Below are positions 7,801 to 15,028 of a stretch of DNA of 17,043 nucleotides, piece after piece. Both the position numbers and the translations under genes were made by a program. The notes under the pieces were generated by a model. It was not told the DNA's origin and did no database searches. It saw only the letters and a program-made list of their open reading frames with translations. How positions within the stretch are numbered: position 1 is the stretch's first letter; each line of letters starts with the position of its first letter. Source of the stretch: JAKORR01 sp964608495 (lineage in GTDB: Bacteria; Armatimonadota; Zipacnadia; Zipacnadales; FEN-943); contig CAZSOQ010000108.1 in NCBI GenBank assembly GCA_964608495.1, positions 1-17,043 on the forward strand, in the 5' to 3' direction.

Positions 7801-9228
7801 CGCCCGAGTCGGGGAAGTGGCTGCGCGAGCTGACCGGGGACGACGTTACCTTCACGCCCTGCGACAGAGCCGAGCTGGCCGAGGCGCAGCCGAGCCATCC
7901 GCTGCTGCGCGGCTTCGACCTGGCGGACCTGTACTGGATGGACGACCGCACGGCGCTGAGCATCCTGCCCTGGGCCGTGGACGCCGCCTCCGCGGAGGCC
8001 GAGCGCCTGCTGGTCACGAGCAGGACGGACTGGCGTCGGTGGGTCCAGCGCGGCGAGAACACGAAGACGGCCTCGGTCCTCCGCTCCGAGCTGGAGGACA
8101 AGCCGGAGCGCTGTGGGCTGCTGGTGGTGCCCGCGGGCAAGGGCCGCGTAATCTGCTGGCAGCCGCCCGTGAGCCTGGCGTCCGACAAGTCGCTGCGGCT
8201 GGTGGGCCAACTGCTGACCAATCTGGGCGTACCGTGGCGACGGCGGGCGTTGTCGGAGGAGGAGCTGTCCATCCTCAACATGGACGAGGACGGGTACCTG
8301 TGCGCCTGGCTGGCGCTCGGCCCGATAGACGGTGCTCCGGACGAGCTGTTTGAGGGCGACCCGATGGGCGGCGAGAAGACGGTGCGCCCGATGACCGGCG
8401 TCATGGCCGCCGGCGCGTGCTGGGTCCCGCGTCGCCCGGGGCGCGAGTGGGATATCTCGGACAAGCGATGGTTCGGCGACCGCCCCAACTCCTGCATGTA
8501 CGCCGTCGCCTACGTCCACTCACCCGAGCAGCGGAAGTGCCAATTGCTGGTGGGCAGACGATCACGTGAAGGTGTGGCTCAACGGCGAGCCGGTGCACAG
8601 CAACCGGGCCGTCCGGCCCCTGGCCCTCGACCAGGACAAGGTCGGCCCCGTCGAACTGAGGCAGGGCTGGAACCTGCTGCTGGTGAAGGTGGTGAACCTG
8701 GCCGGACACTGGGGCCTGGCTCTGCGCATCGTGGGCGAGGACGGCCGGCCCCTGGAGGACCTGAGCGCCCGGCTCGAGGACCCCGTCAGNNNNNNNNNNG
8801 TCAGCGGGCTGGTGGAGCTTGGCCGCGAGGGATGGCGGGCGCGGTCGGAACCCGCGGGCGCGGTCGAGGCGGCCTTCGATGGCGACCCGCGTACCCGGTG
8901 GAGCAGCAACCGCCCGATGGACGACACGATGTGGTTCGAGCTGGACCTGGGGCGGGTCGAGTCCGTCGCGCGGGTAGAGCTGGACTCCTCGCGATCGCCG
9001 GGCGACTACCCGAGGGGCTTCACGATCGAGGTCTCCCAGGACGGCCGAGAGTGGTTCACCGTGGCCGAGAGCGGACAAGGCGAGGGCTGCCAGGTGGGCG
9101 GCAGGACGATCGTGAGCTTCAGTCCCACACCGGCCCGGTGGGTGCGCCTTCGCCAGACCGGGCCGGAGGGCTGCGCCGGCGGCCTGTGGTGGTCCATCCA
9201 CGAGCTGCACGTCTACACGCGCGAATAG
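4821..9228 (+). CDS. Large secreted glycoside hydrolase family 2 protein with duplicated middle domain and C-terminal F5/8 type C domain; frameshifted at about 8551
   Basis: A GH2-type exo-glycosidase (beta-galactosidase/glucuronidase/mannosidase superfamily), about 1468 aa if the frame is restored. Residues 1 to about 29 are a signal peptide. Residues 33-200 are the GH2 sugar-binding domain (SICLNGEWQF; VPSPWN; YWADVYVNGRKVGSHEGGF). An Ig-like domain follows, then the TIM barrel at about 340-620. The acid/base is E439 in WSVGNEIGY and the likely nucleophile is E512 in FTIGESGSM. Residues about 770-1200 hold two similar Rossmann/ThuA-like segments, each with a PSHP motif. A PA14-like or jelly-roll region (WLNGEPVH) and an F5/8 type C domain end the protein. 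After GLLVG the reading shifts: GDDHVKVWLNGE lies in the +1 frame and runs to the TAG at 9226-9228. Without a shift, translation would continue out of register to 9503, into the convergent gene. No clear ribosome site precedes the ATG; it was chosen for the signal peptide. The substrate is unknown. Confidence 0.85.
8545..8560 (+). other. Frameshift site in the GH2 gene
   Basis: Upstream the frame reads tgc caa ttg ctg gtg ggc. Downstream, coding resumes as gac gat cac gtg aag gtg tgg. One extra base, or two missing bases (for example to encode Ala before Asp-Asp), separates them. The downstream frame has the same G/C-biased third positions and continues a recognisable domain without a start or ribosome site. 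An assembly error or a recent mutation therefore fits better than two genes. Programmed frameshifting is not supported: no slippery heptamer is visible. Confidence 0.75.
8790..8799. other. Assembly gap (10 N)
   Basis: Ten undetermined bases lie between the PA14-like region and the F5/8 type C domain of the GH2 gene. The coding frame on both sides is the same if the gap is taken as exactly 10 bases, but the true length is unknown. Ten Ns is a common scaffolding placeholder. Confidence 0.95.
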
Positions 9229-9230
9229 AG

Positions 9231-9258
9231 AGGGCCCACGGCTTGCACCGTGGGCCCT
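9231..9258. terminator. Perfect 11-bp hairpin between convergent genes
   Basis: AGGGCCCACGG (9231-9241) and CCGTGGGCCCT (9248-9258) are perfect inverted repeats around the loop CTTGCA, starting 2 nt after the GH2 stop. The convergent oxidoreductase gene ends at 9302, so the hairpin can serve both transcripts. No clear T-run follows on either strand (CAATCCC on plus, CTCTCTATT on minus), so it may act as a bidirectional terminator of the non-canonical GC-rich type. Confidence 0.65.
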
Positions 9259-9301
9259 CAATCCCCCACTATCGCGGCTCGGCGGCCCGCCTTGAGGCTT
9301 T

Positions 9302-10300
9302 CTATCCGATCTTCACCGGCTGGCCCGTCTCGCCCGACTTGCTGGCGGCGAGGACCAGCTCGAGGGACTTGTACCCCTCGATCATCGGCACGTGCGGCTC
9401 CCGGTCCTGCTCGATGGCCTGCACCAGGTCCATCGTCTCGGCCAGGAACAGGTCCTTGCCGGAGTTAATGAGCGTCTGGCGCTCCCACGGCGCTGCAGTG
9501 TGATGCAGCACCGCGTGGTTGGAGTCGTTGAAGTCCACGGTGAGGAACTGGGTCACGACCTTGTAGGCATTGATCCACTTGCCGGGTATGGCCCCGTCGG
9601 TGCCCGCCACCGACGCCACACCGCCGCCCTCGAACAGGATCGCGGTGGCGCTGACGTCCTCGGAAGTGAAGCCCTCGACGCCGGCGTGGAAGAGGTTGTT
9701 GTGGTAGCAGCTAGCGCTCACCGCGTTGCCCATGAAGAAGCGGGTCAGGTCGAAGGTGTGGACGATCTGCTCGACTATCTGCCCGCCGCTTTTGGACCTG
9801 TCGCGCCACCAAGGGCTGTGCAGCGAGTTGCACATATACCAGCCCACGAACATCCCGGCCGGACCCGCCTCGCCGCTCTCGATCATCGAGCGCACGAGGC
9901 AGGAGGCATCGCCGAAGCGGTTCATGAAACCCACCTGGGCCTTGATGCCACTGCTGGCCACGGCGTCCACCATGCGCTGAGCCGTCTCGAGATCGAGCGC
10001 GATGGGCTTCTCGATGAACACGTGAACGCCCTGGCGTGCGGCCAGCTCGACCTCGTTGGTGTGGGCGAAGGGAGGCAGGCAGATGTAGACGACGTCCAGG
10101 TTCATGTCCTCGTACATGTCCGCGAAGCTCGTGTAGACCTTGCCCTGGCTGGCTGCGTACTGATCGTTGAAGGCCATGGCCCGCTCGAGGGCGACATCGC
10201 AGAAGGCCGCGAACTGCAGTTGCTCCACGACCGCTATCGTACGGGCGTGGGCGTGCGCGATCCCGCCGCAACCGATCATAGCTACTCGCAGTTTCGCCAT
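9302..10300 (-). CDS. Gfo/Idh/MocA-family NAD(P)-dependent oxidoreductase
   Basis: A 332-aa cytoplasmic dehydrogenase of full family length. Residues 1-120 form the NAD(P)-binding Rossmann domain, with MIGCGGIAHAHA at the start (GCGGIA, 10-15) and the EKP motif at 97-99, whose Lys98 is catalytic in this family. The C-terminal substrate domain carries GGQIVEQIVHTFDL (172-185), supplying His181 and Asp184 at the expected catalytic positions. Members oxidise or reduce sugars, sugar acids, inositols or sugar nucleotides. The ATG at 10300 has a perfect AGGAGG 7 nt upstream; an upstream start at 10318 would only add six residues and overlap that site. It is the last gene of the sugar ABC operon, 44 nt after the permease stop, so it probably acts on the imported compound. 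Inositol or an aldose are the best guesses, but no residue visible here fixes the substrate. Confidence 0.92.
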   Translation of the reverse strand: MAKLRVAMIGCGGIAHAHARTIAVVEQLQFAAFCDVALERAMAFNDQYAASQGKVYTSFADMYEDMNLDVVYICLPPFAHTNEVELAARQGVHVFIEKPIALDLETAQRMVDAVASSGIKAQVGFMNRFGDASCLVRSMIESGEAGPAGMFVGWYMCNSLHSPWWRDRSKSGGQIVEQIVHTFDLTRFFMGNAVSASCYHNNLFHAGVEGFTSEDVSATAILFEGGGVASVAGTDGAIPGKWINAYKVVTQFLTVDFNDSNHAVLHHTAAPWERQTLINSGKDLFLAETMDLVQAIEQDREPHVPMIEGYKSLELVLAASKSGETGQPVKIG

Positions 10301-10344
10301 TCTCGTTCCTCCTGGCATCTTGGGATATCCGAGGGTTGCGAGCC

Positions 10345-11361
10345 TTACCCGCTCTGGCGGCGCGCGCGGATCGCGTTCAGCGCCACTGCCGCGATCACGA
10401 CCGTCCCGACCATCACACCCTCCCAGAGGGAGGCGTTGCGCTTGATCATCAGGTTCAGGCCGTTGAGGATCACGCTCAGGATGCTCGCGCCTATCAAGGT
10501 GCCCAGCACGCTGCCCTCTCCGCCCATGAGGTTGCAGCCACCGATGACCGCGGCGGCGATGGCGTTAAGCTCGTAGCCCACTCCGCCCATCGGGTCGCCC
10601 TGCATGGTGTAGGCCGCGTACAGGACGCCGGCCAGACCCGTTAGCGTCGAGCACAGGACGTAGGCCAGCACCTTCACGCCGCGGACGTTGATTCCACTCA
10701 GCCGCGCCGCTTCCTCGTTGCTCCCGAGGGCGTAGATGTACTTGCCGTAGATCGTGCCGTGGAGGACCACGGCCCCGAGCGCTATCGTCGCCAGCAGGAT
10801 CCACACGGGCACGGGCAGGCCCAGCCAGGTCCCGTTGCCCAGGCTCGTGAAGCCCTCGACGGTGACCGCGATGGGCACGGCGCTGGTCATCAGCAGGGCC
10901 GCAGAGCGGAGCACGGACATGGTGCCGAGGCTGGCGACGAAGGGCTGCAGGTTCACCCAGGCGACCAGCACGGCATGCAGGACGCCCACCAGAGCCGCGA
11001 AGAGGATTCCCACAGCCACGGCCGGGAGCATGCCCCAGTGGGCGTTCATCATCAGGTGGGAGGCCAGGACGCCGGTGAAGGCGATGACCGAGCCGACGGA
11101 GAGGTCAATGCCGCCCGTGATGATGACGAAGGTCTCGCCGATGGCGAAGACGGAGAGCAGGGCTATCTGGCGGGAGAGGTTCTGCAGGTTGGTGGGGTCG
11201 AGGAAGTGGCGGCGCGTTTCGCCGCTCGAGGCGATGATGGCCAGGCACAGAAGCAGCAGCGAGACGAGGGTGCCCATCTCGCGACTGCGGAGCAGGCGCA
11301 GCCCGTAGCTGCGTGGACGTGCCGGGGGGCTGGGGGAAGTGGGCGCGGGAGTATCGCTCAT
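10345..11361 (-). CDS. Ribose/sugar-type ABC transporter permease (RbsC family)
   Basis: A 338-aa polytopic inner-membrane protein of the BPD_transp_2 family that forms the channel for sugar import. It has a polar N-terminus of about 30 residues and then hydrophobic segments through most of its length. Family marks are ITGGIDLSVGS (81-91), the cytoplasmic coupling loop YALGSNEEAARLSGINVRG and the late GYELNAIAAAVIGG followed by GEGSVLGTLIGA. A single permease gene is present, so it should function as a homodimer. The start overlaps the ATPase stop by 4 nt (ATGA), a mark of translational coupling. No strong ribosome site is seen, only GGAG 11 nt upstream. It lies between the ATPase and the oxidoreductase in the operon. 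Confidence 0.94.
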   Translation of the reverse strand: MSDTPAPTSPSPPARPRSYGLRLLRSREMGTLVSLLLLCLAIIASSGETRRHFLDPTNLQNLSRQIALLSVFAIGETFVIITGGIDLSVGSVIAFTGVLASHLMMNAHWGMLPAVAVGILFAALVGVLHAVLVAWVNLQPFVASLGTMSVLRSAALLMTSAVPIAVTVEGFTSLGNGTWLGLPVPVWILLATIALGAVVLHGTIYGKYIYALGSNEEAARLSGINVRGVKVLAYVLCSTLTGLAGVLYAAYTMQGDPMGGVGYELNAIAAAVIGGCNLMGGEGSVLGTLIGASILSVILNGLNLMIKRNASLWEGVMVGTVVIAAVALNAIRARRQSG

Positions 11362-12851
11362 CGTGCTGCCAACTCCATGATCGCTCTCTCGCTGAGCTGC
11401 CCGCGATCGAGCAGGCCCGCGGGCCGGCCGGCGTTCATGACGAGCACGCGGTCGCTCAGACCGATGATCTCGTCCATCTCCGAGGACACCATCACCACGG
11501 CCACCCCGCTCGCGGCGAGGTCACAGATGATGCCGTAGATGTCGTGCTTGGCGCCGACGTCAATCCCCCGCGTGGGGTCGTCGAGGAGCAGCACCTTGGG
11601 CTGCGTGGCCAGCCACTTGGCCACCAGAGCCTTCTGCTGGTTGCCGCCACTCAGCAGACGCACGGGCTGCTCGAGCGACCCCAGGCGCACGCCCACCCGG
11701 GCCACGTAGTCGCCGGCCACCCGGGCCTCCACGTGCCGGCGGCGCAGGATCCACGCGGCCAGCCGGTGGAGCACCGCGAGGACGACGTTGTCCTGGACCG
11801 AGAGGGCGAGGATGAGGCCGTCGAGCTTTCGGTCCTCGGTGACGAGAGCCACGCCGTGCGTCACGGCCCGCGCCGGAGAGCCGAGAGGCAGGGGATGGCC
11901 GGCGATGAGCACCTGGCCGCTGCGTGGGCGCCGGGCGCCAAAGATGGCCCGGAGCAGCTCCGAGCGGCCCGACCCCACCAGGCCGGCTATGCCGAAGACC
12001 TCTCCGCGTCGCACCGAGAAGGAAACGGGCGCCGCCAGCCCAGGGGCCGTCAGCTCTCGTACCTCCAACACCTCGGGGCCCGGCTCGACCTCGCGCTTGG
12101 GGTACATGGCGTCCAGGTCGCGGCCGACCATCATGCTCGTCAGCCGCGCCTTGGTCGCCTCGCGGGACAGCAACTCGCCCACCTTCTCGCCGTCGCGAAG
12201 TACGGCAATGCGGTCGGCGACCGATAGCACTTCGTCGAGACGGTGGGAGATGTACAGCACCGAGAGGCCACGCTCGCGCAAGTCCCGCACGATGCGCAGG
12301 AGCTCGGCGGCATCGGCCTCGGCCAGCGAGCTGGTGGGCTCGTCCAGGATGAGAAGACGGGCGTCCTCGGAGAGCGCCCGAGCGATCTCGACTAGTTGGC
12401 GCTGGGCCAGGGGAAGGTCCCTGAGCTGCTGGTCAGGCTCGGCCTTCACGCCGACGAGCTGCATCATGGCCAGCGCCTGCCGGCGGAGCTCGCGCCGGTC
12501 GAGGAGGGCGAGGGGCCTCAGGAGAGCGGGCTCGCGGCCCAGGAAGATGTTGTCGGCGACGGTGAGATGAGGGACGAGGTTGAGCTCCTGATGGACGACG
12601 GTGATGCCGAGCCCGCGCGCGGCCAGCACGTTGGCGATGGTCACGGGCTGGCCCTCGACGACGATCCGCCCGGCGTCAGGGCGATGCACGCCGGCCACGA
12701 TCCTGGCCAGAGTGGACTTGCCCGCGCCGTTCTCGCCGACCAGGGCCAGCACCTCGCCGGGGTAGACGTCCAGGTCCACGCCGCGCAGGGCGCGCGTGTA
12801 GAGGAAGGACTTGGTCAGGCCCCGCAGGGCGAGGCGCGGCTGATCGGGCAT
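11358..12851 (-). CDS. Sugar ABC transporter ATP-binding protein with two cassettes (RbsA/MglA family)
   Basis: A 497-aa cytoplasmic ATPase that powers sugar import with the adjacent permease. Cassette 1 has Walker A GENGAGKST (39-47), Q-loop Gln88 in VVHQEL, signature-region LPLAQRQLVEIARAL (146-160), Walker B LLILDEPTS (167-174 region; D170, E171) and the switch His in ISHRLDE. Cassette 2 has the relaxed Walker A GLVGSGRSE typical of this family, the signature LLSGGNQQK (399-407) and Walker B LLLDDPTRGID. There the usual catalytic Glu is Asp425. Length and order are standard for the CUT2 class, in which one protein carries both cassettes. The ATG lies 2 nt after the stop of the binding-protein gene, with only a weak GAGAG upstream, so translation probably depends on the preceding gene. 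Confidence 0.95.
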   Translation of the reverse strand: MPDQPRLALRGLTKSFLYTRALRGVDLDVYPGEVLALVGENGAGKSTLARIVAGVHRPDAGRIVVEGQPVTIANVLAARGLGITVVHQELNLVPHLTVADNIFLGREPALLRPLALLDRRELRRQALAMMQLVGVKAEPDQQLRDLPLAQRQLVEIARALSEDARLLILDEPTSSLAEADAAELLRIVRDLRERGLSVLYISHRLDEVLSVADRIAVLRDGEKVGELLSREATKARLTSMMVGRDLDAMYPKREVEPGPEVLEVRELTAPGLAAPVSFSVRRGEVFGIAGLVGSGRSELLRAIFGARRPRSGQVLIAGHPLPLGSPARAVTHGVALVTEDRKLDGLILALSVQDNVVLAVLHRLAAWILRRRHVEARVAGDYVARVGVRLGSLEQPVRLLSGGNQQKALVAKWLATQPKVLLLDDPTRGIDVGAKHDIYGIICDLAASGVAVVMVSSEMDEIIGLSDRVLVMNAGRPAGLLDRGQLSERAIMELAAR

Positions 12852-12853
12852 CG

Positions 12854-13909
12854 CTAGGTGCTCTCGAGTCCGAGCTCCTCGAGCCGGCGGGAGAAGTCGT
12901 CGAAGGTCTCGGGCGTCACTACCTCGACACCGGTGTCTATGACCATGTCCGGCTGGGGGAGGAGCTTCTGAGTGGCCTCCACGCCGCAGTGGGTCATGTC
13001 GTATAGCAGCATCACGGCGAGGTAGCCGAAGTAGTAGGGCCGCTGAACGACGGTGGCGTGGATCTCGCCCTTCTTCAGGCCCTCGAGGGTCGCCGGGTCA
13101 GCGTCGAAGCCCACCACGGTGATCTTGCCCGTCCTATCGGACTCGTTGACGGCCGCGGCGATCGCCGGGAGGTTGTAGGACCACAGGCCGAGCAGGACGT
13201 TGGCCTCGGGCATCGCCTGAAGCGTGTCCTCGACGTTCCGTCGCGCCTTGCTCTTGTCCGCGTTGTCCTGCTTGACGTCGAGCACTTCGATGCTGTGGCC
13301 CTTGACCGCCTGCTTGAAGCCCTCCAGGCGGTCGCGCGCGTTCTCCACCGACATGGTGCCCACGAAGGCGACGACCTTCGCGGGCTTGCCCGCCAGGATC
13401 TCGACGAGCTTCTCGCCAATGGCCTGGCCGGCCCTGATGTTGTTCGTGCCGATGTAGGCCAGGCGCTTGGAGTCCGGGATGTCGGAATCGATGCAGATGA
13501 CCTTCAGGCCCTTGTCCACAAGCCCGTTGAGGACGGGGCCGATGGCTGCGGCCTCCAGCGGGGATACGGCGAGGCCGTCCACGCCCTGGGCGACGTAGTT
13601 CTCGATGAGACGGCGCTGCTCGGTCACGCGGGCCGTCTGCGGGCCCTGCCAGCTTGCCTCGCAGGCGGGGAGCTTCGAGGAAGCGTCCTCCAGACCCTTG
13701 GCGACGGCGTTCCAGAAGGGGGCCACCGCGTTGGACACCAGCCCGATGCGCACCGGCTTGGGCTTGGGCCCGGGCTCGACGCCCACCTGGGGCACCGGTT
13801 GCTGGGGGGGGGCCTGGCCGCTGGGCTGCTGGGGACAGCCGCACAGCACCAGGGCACCGGCGAGGGCAACAATGGCAACCGCGGCCAAGGTCGTGTAGCG
13901 CACCTGCAT
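12854..13909 (-). CDS. Sugar ABC transporter substrate-binding lipoprotein (RbsB/Peripla_BP_4 type)
   Basis: A 351-aa protein that captures the ligand outside the membrane for the ATPase and permease encoded downstream. The N-terminus is a lipoprotein signal peptide: MQVRYT, a hydrophobic core (AAVAIVALAGALVL) and the lipobox LCGC. A Pro/Gln-rich tether follows. The binding fold starts at VRIGLVSNAVAPFWNAVAKG, with NYVAQGVDGLAVSP, KVICIDSDIPDS, YIGTNN and VVGFDADP, all typical of ribose-type type I binding proteins. The ATG at 13909 gives the cleanest signal peptide, although its GGGAGG is only 2 nt away. Alternatives are ATG 13942 and an ATG at 13999; the open frame reaches 14026. It is the first gene of the four-gene operon. 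The ligand cannot be deduced; ribose, xylose, inositol and others share this fold. Confidence 0.92.
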   Translation of the reverse strand: MQVRYTTLAAVAIVALAGALVLCGCPQQPSGQAPPQQPVPQVGVEPGPKPKPVRIGLVSNAVAPFWNAVAKGLEDASSKLPACEASWQGPQTARVTEQRRLIENYVAQGVDGLAVSPLEAAAIGPVLNGLVDKGLKVICIDSDIPDSKRLAYIGTNNIRAGQAIGEKLVEILAGKPAKVVAFVGTMSVENARDRLEGFKQAVKGHSIEVLDVKQDNADKSKARRNVEDTLQAMPEANVLLGLWSYNLPAIAAAVNESDRTGKITVVGFDADPATLEGLKKGEIHATVVQRPYYFGYLAVMLLYDMTHCGVEATQKLLPQPDMVIDTGVEVVTPETFDDFSRRLEELGLEST

Positions 13910-14112
13910 CGCCTCCCGGTCGGGTCGGACACGGTAGGACATCCCCCGCCACCCACGGCGAAGGGGACGCCGTCGAACCGAGGCTATCCGAGCGAACATG
14001 CTAACCAAGGCCCGAGGGCAAGGCAAGGCGCGACCGCGCCGGCACGGCTGTTGCGAACGGTCGGGGGCGGTATAATGAAGGTGGTGAGATCGTCTGCAGG
14101 AGGCAGCGTCGA
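13910..14112. promoter_or_regulatory. Divergent intergenic region between the sugar operon and the DUF1232 operon
   Basis: About 200 bp separates the two divergent operons and must hold the promoter of each. On the plus strand TATAAT is clear at 14071-14076. On the minus strand I see no convincing -10/-35 pair for the sugar operon and no obvious operator palindrome. Part of the segment (13910-14026) is an open frame that could extend the binding-protein gene, but its Arg-rich translation does not look like a lipoprotein n-region. No regulator gene for the operon lies next to it. Confidence 0.4.
14071..14076 (+). promoter_or_regulatory. -10 promoter element TATAAT upstream of the DUF1232 gene
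   Basis: A consensus TATAAT in otherwise very GC-rich DNA lies 36 nt before the ATG at 14113. The nearest -35-like hexamer, TTGCGA (14051-14056), has a 14-nt spacer, which is short for sigma-70; TGTTGC at 14049 gives a 16-nt spacer but fits poorly. The -10 assignment is good and the -35 is uncertain. Confidence 0.6.
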
Positions 14113-14424
14113 ATGGAACTCGGCGGGCCTAACCCGCGAGGTGGGCCCAGTAGCATCAAGCTGCTGGCCCATCTCCCCAACCTGGTCAAACTGTACTGGC
14201 GGCTGTTCAAGGATCCGCGAGTTCACCTCGTGCCCAAGATCGTCCTGGTGGCGGCGCTCGTCTACCTCGTCGTCCCGGTGGACGCGATCCTGGACCTGCC
14301 CTTCGTGATCCCGGGTTACCTGGACGACATGGTTGTGATGTACCTGGCACTGAAGGCCTTCATCAGGCTGTGCCCGCCCAAGGTGGTTCGCGAGCACGTC
14401 ATGTTGATTGACCAGGGAGCCTGA
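14113..14424 (+). CDS. DUF1232 (YkvA-like) small membrane protein
   Basis: A 103-aa protein with the DUF1232 signature at residues 51-72: Tyr51, Pro55, Asp57, Asp61, Pro67, Gly68, then Asp71-Asp72 (YLVVPVDAILDL followed by PGYLDD). It contains a hydrophobic stretch at about 42-56 and a second weaker one at about 73-85, which fits association with the inner membrane. The biochemical role of the family is unknown. The ATG at 14113 has AGGAGG 9 nt upstream and a TATAAT -10 further up, so this is probably the first gene of the rightward cluster. It is followed by a GNRA-loop hairpin (14440-14464) and then the acetyltransferase gene. Confidence 0.88.
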   Translation: MELGGPNPRGGPSSIKLLAHLPNLVKLYWRLFKDPRVHLVPKIVLVAALVYLVVPVDAILDLPFVIPGYLDDMVVMYLALKAFIRLCPPKVVREHVMLIDQGA

Positions 14425-14439
14425 CCTCTGCGCTTGAGT

Positions 14440-14464
14440 GCCTCGGGCCGCAAGGCCCCGAGGC
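14440..14464 (+). terminator. Hairpin with GCAA tetraloop after the DUF1232 gene
   Basis: GCCTCGGGCC (14440-14449) pairs with GGCC(C)CGAGGC (14454-14464, one bulged C) around the loop GCAA, a GNRA tetraloop, 15 nt after the DUF1232 stop. No T-run follows. It may be an attenuating or transcript-stabilising structure rather than a full terminator. Its position argues against translation of the next gene starting at the TTG at 14434. Confidence 0.5.
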
Positions 14465-14544
14465 CCGGTGGCGGTTCGGGCGCGCGGCGGACGTCGAGGA
14501 TGCAGGGGGCCGCGGCTCAAGACACGGACACGGGGGGAATCGGT

Positions 14545-15000
14545 GTGGCGCCGCGAGTTCGCGAACTCCGCTGGCCGGCCGACCGGGAGGCGGTGCTCAG
14601 CTTCCAGTACGAGGTGTACGAGCACAACTTCCCGGGCTTCCGCGTCACGCAGTCCTTCCTGCAGGAGTACGCACAGCAGATCCGCCAGGCCGCGCGAAGC
14701 CCTTACGAGAGGCTGTACGTCCTCGAGGATGAGGGCCGCGTTGTGGGTTTCATCTGGATCGAGGTGCGCGGCACGATGATAGACCCGGTGATAGGGTACA
14801 TAAAGAACGTGTACGTTGCGCCGGAGCTGCGAGGACAGGGCCAGGCCCAACTGCTGCTGAGCGCGGCCGACGACTGGTTCCGGTCGCAGGGCTGCTCGAA
14901 GGCCTCGCTTGACGTGAGTGTGTGCAACGAGGCGGCGATACGGTGCTACCAACGCGCGGGGTATGAAACCGCTCGGTACCGGATGGAGAAGCGATACTGA
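14545..15000 (+). CDS. GNAT-family N-acetyltransferase
   Basis: A 151-aa cytoplasmic enzyme that would transfer an acetyl group from acetyl-CoA to an amine, on a small molecule or on a protein. The acetyl-CoA pyrophosphate loop is visible as YVAPELRGQGQAQLLL (90-105), matching R-x-x-G-x-A. It is preceded by strand beta-4 (IGYIKNVY). The C-terminal half has the usual N-x-A-x-x-x-Y pattern (CNEAAIRCYQRAGY, 127-140). The open frame extends to a TTG at 14434, but that leader is low-complexity and crosses a hairpin. I prefer the GTG at 14545, which has GGGGGGA 6 nt upstream and starts just before the domain; ATG 14500 is the alternative. The next gene starts 28 nt downstream, so they are likely co-transcribed. 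The acceptor substrate is unknown. Confidence 0.85.
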   Translation: MAPRVRELRWPADREAVLSFQYEVYEHNFPGFRVTQSFLQEYAQQIRQAARSPYERLYVLEDEGRVVGFIWIEVRGTMIDPVIGYIKNVYVAPELRGQGQAQLLLSAADDWFRSQGCSKASLDVSVCNEAAIRCYQRAGYETARYRMEKRY

Positions 15001-15028
15001 GGCACGGCACGCCGCCGGAGGCGCTTCA

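Noticed and set aside
4359..8519. Minus-strand open frame of 1386 codons antisense to the GH2 gene
   Set aside because: The translation is rich in Arg, Gly, Pro, His and Gln with no domain pattern. It is the expected by-product of a GC-rich gene on the other strand, and it also covers the end of the 4050 gene.
8551..9228. C-terminal part of the GH2 gene as a separate gene
   Set aside because: It has no ribosome site or signal peptide and begins in mid-domain, with GDDHVKVWLNGE continuing the upstream fold; a frameshift explains it better.
11313..12227. Plus-strand open frame of 304 codons over the ABC ATPase
   Set aside because: Antisense shadow of a gene with complete Walker and signature motifs; no ribosome site or domain.
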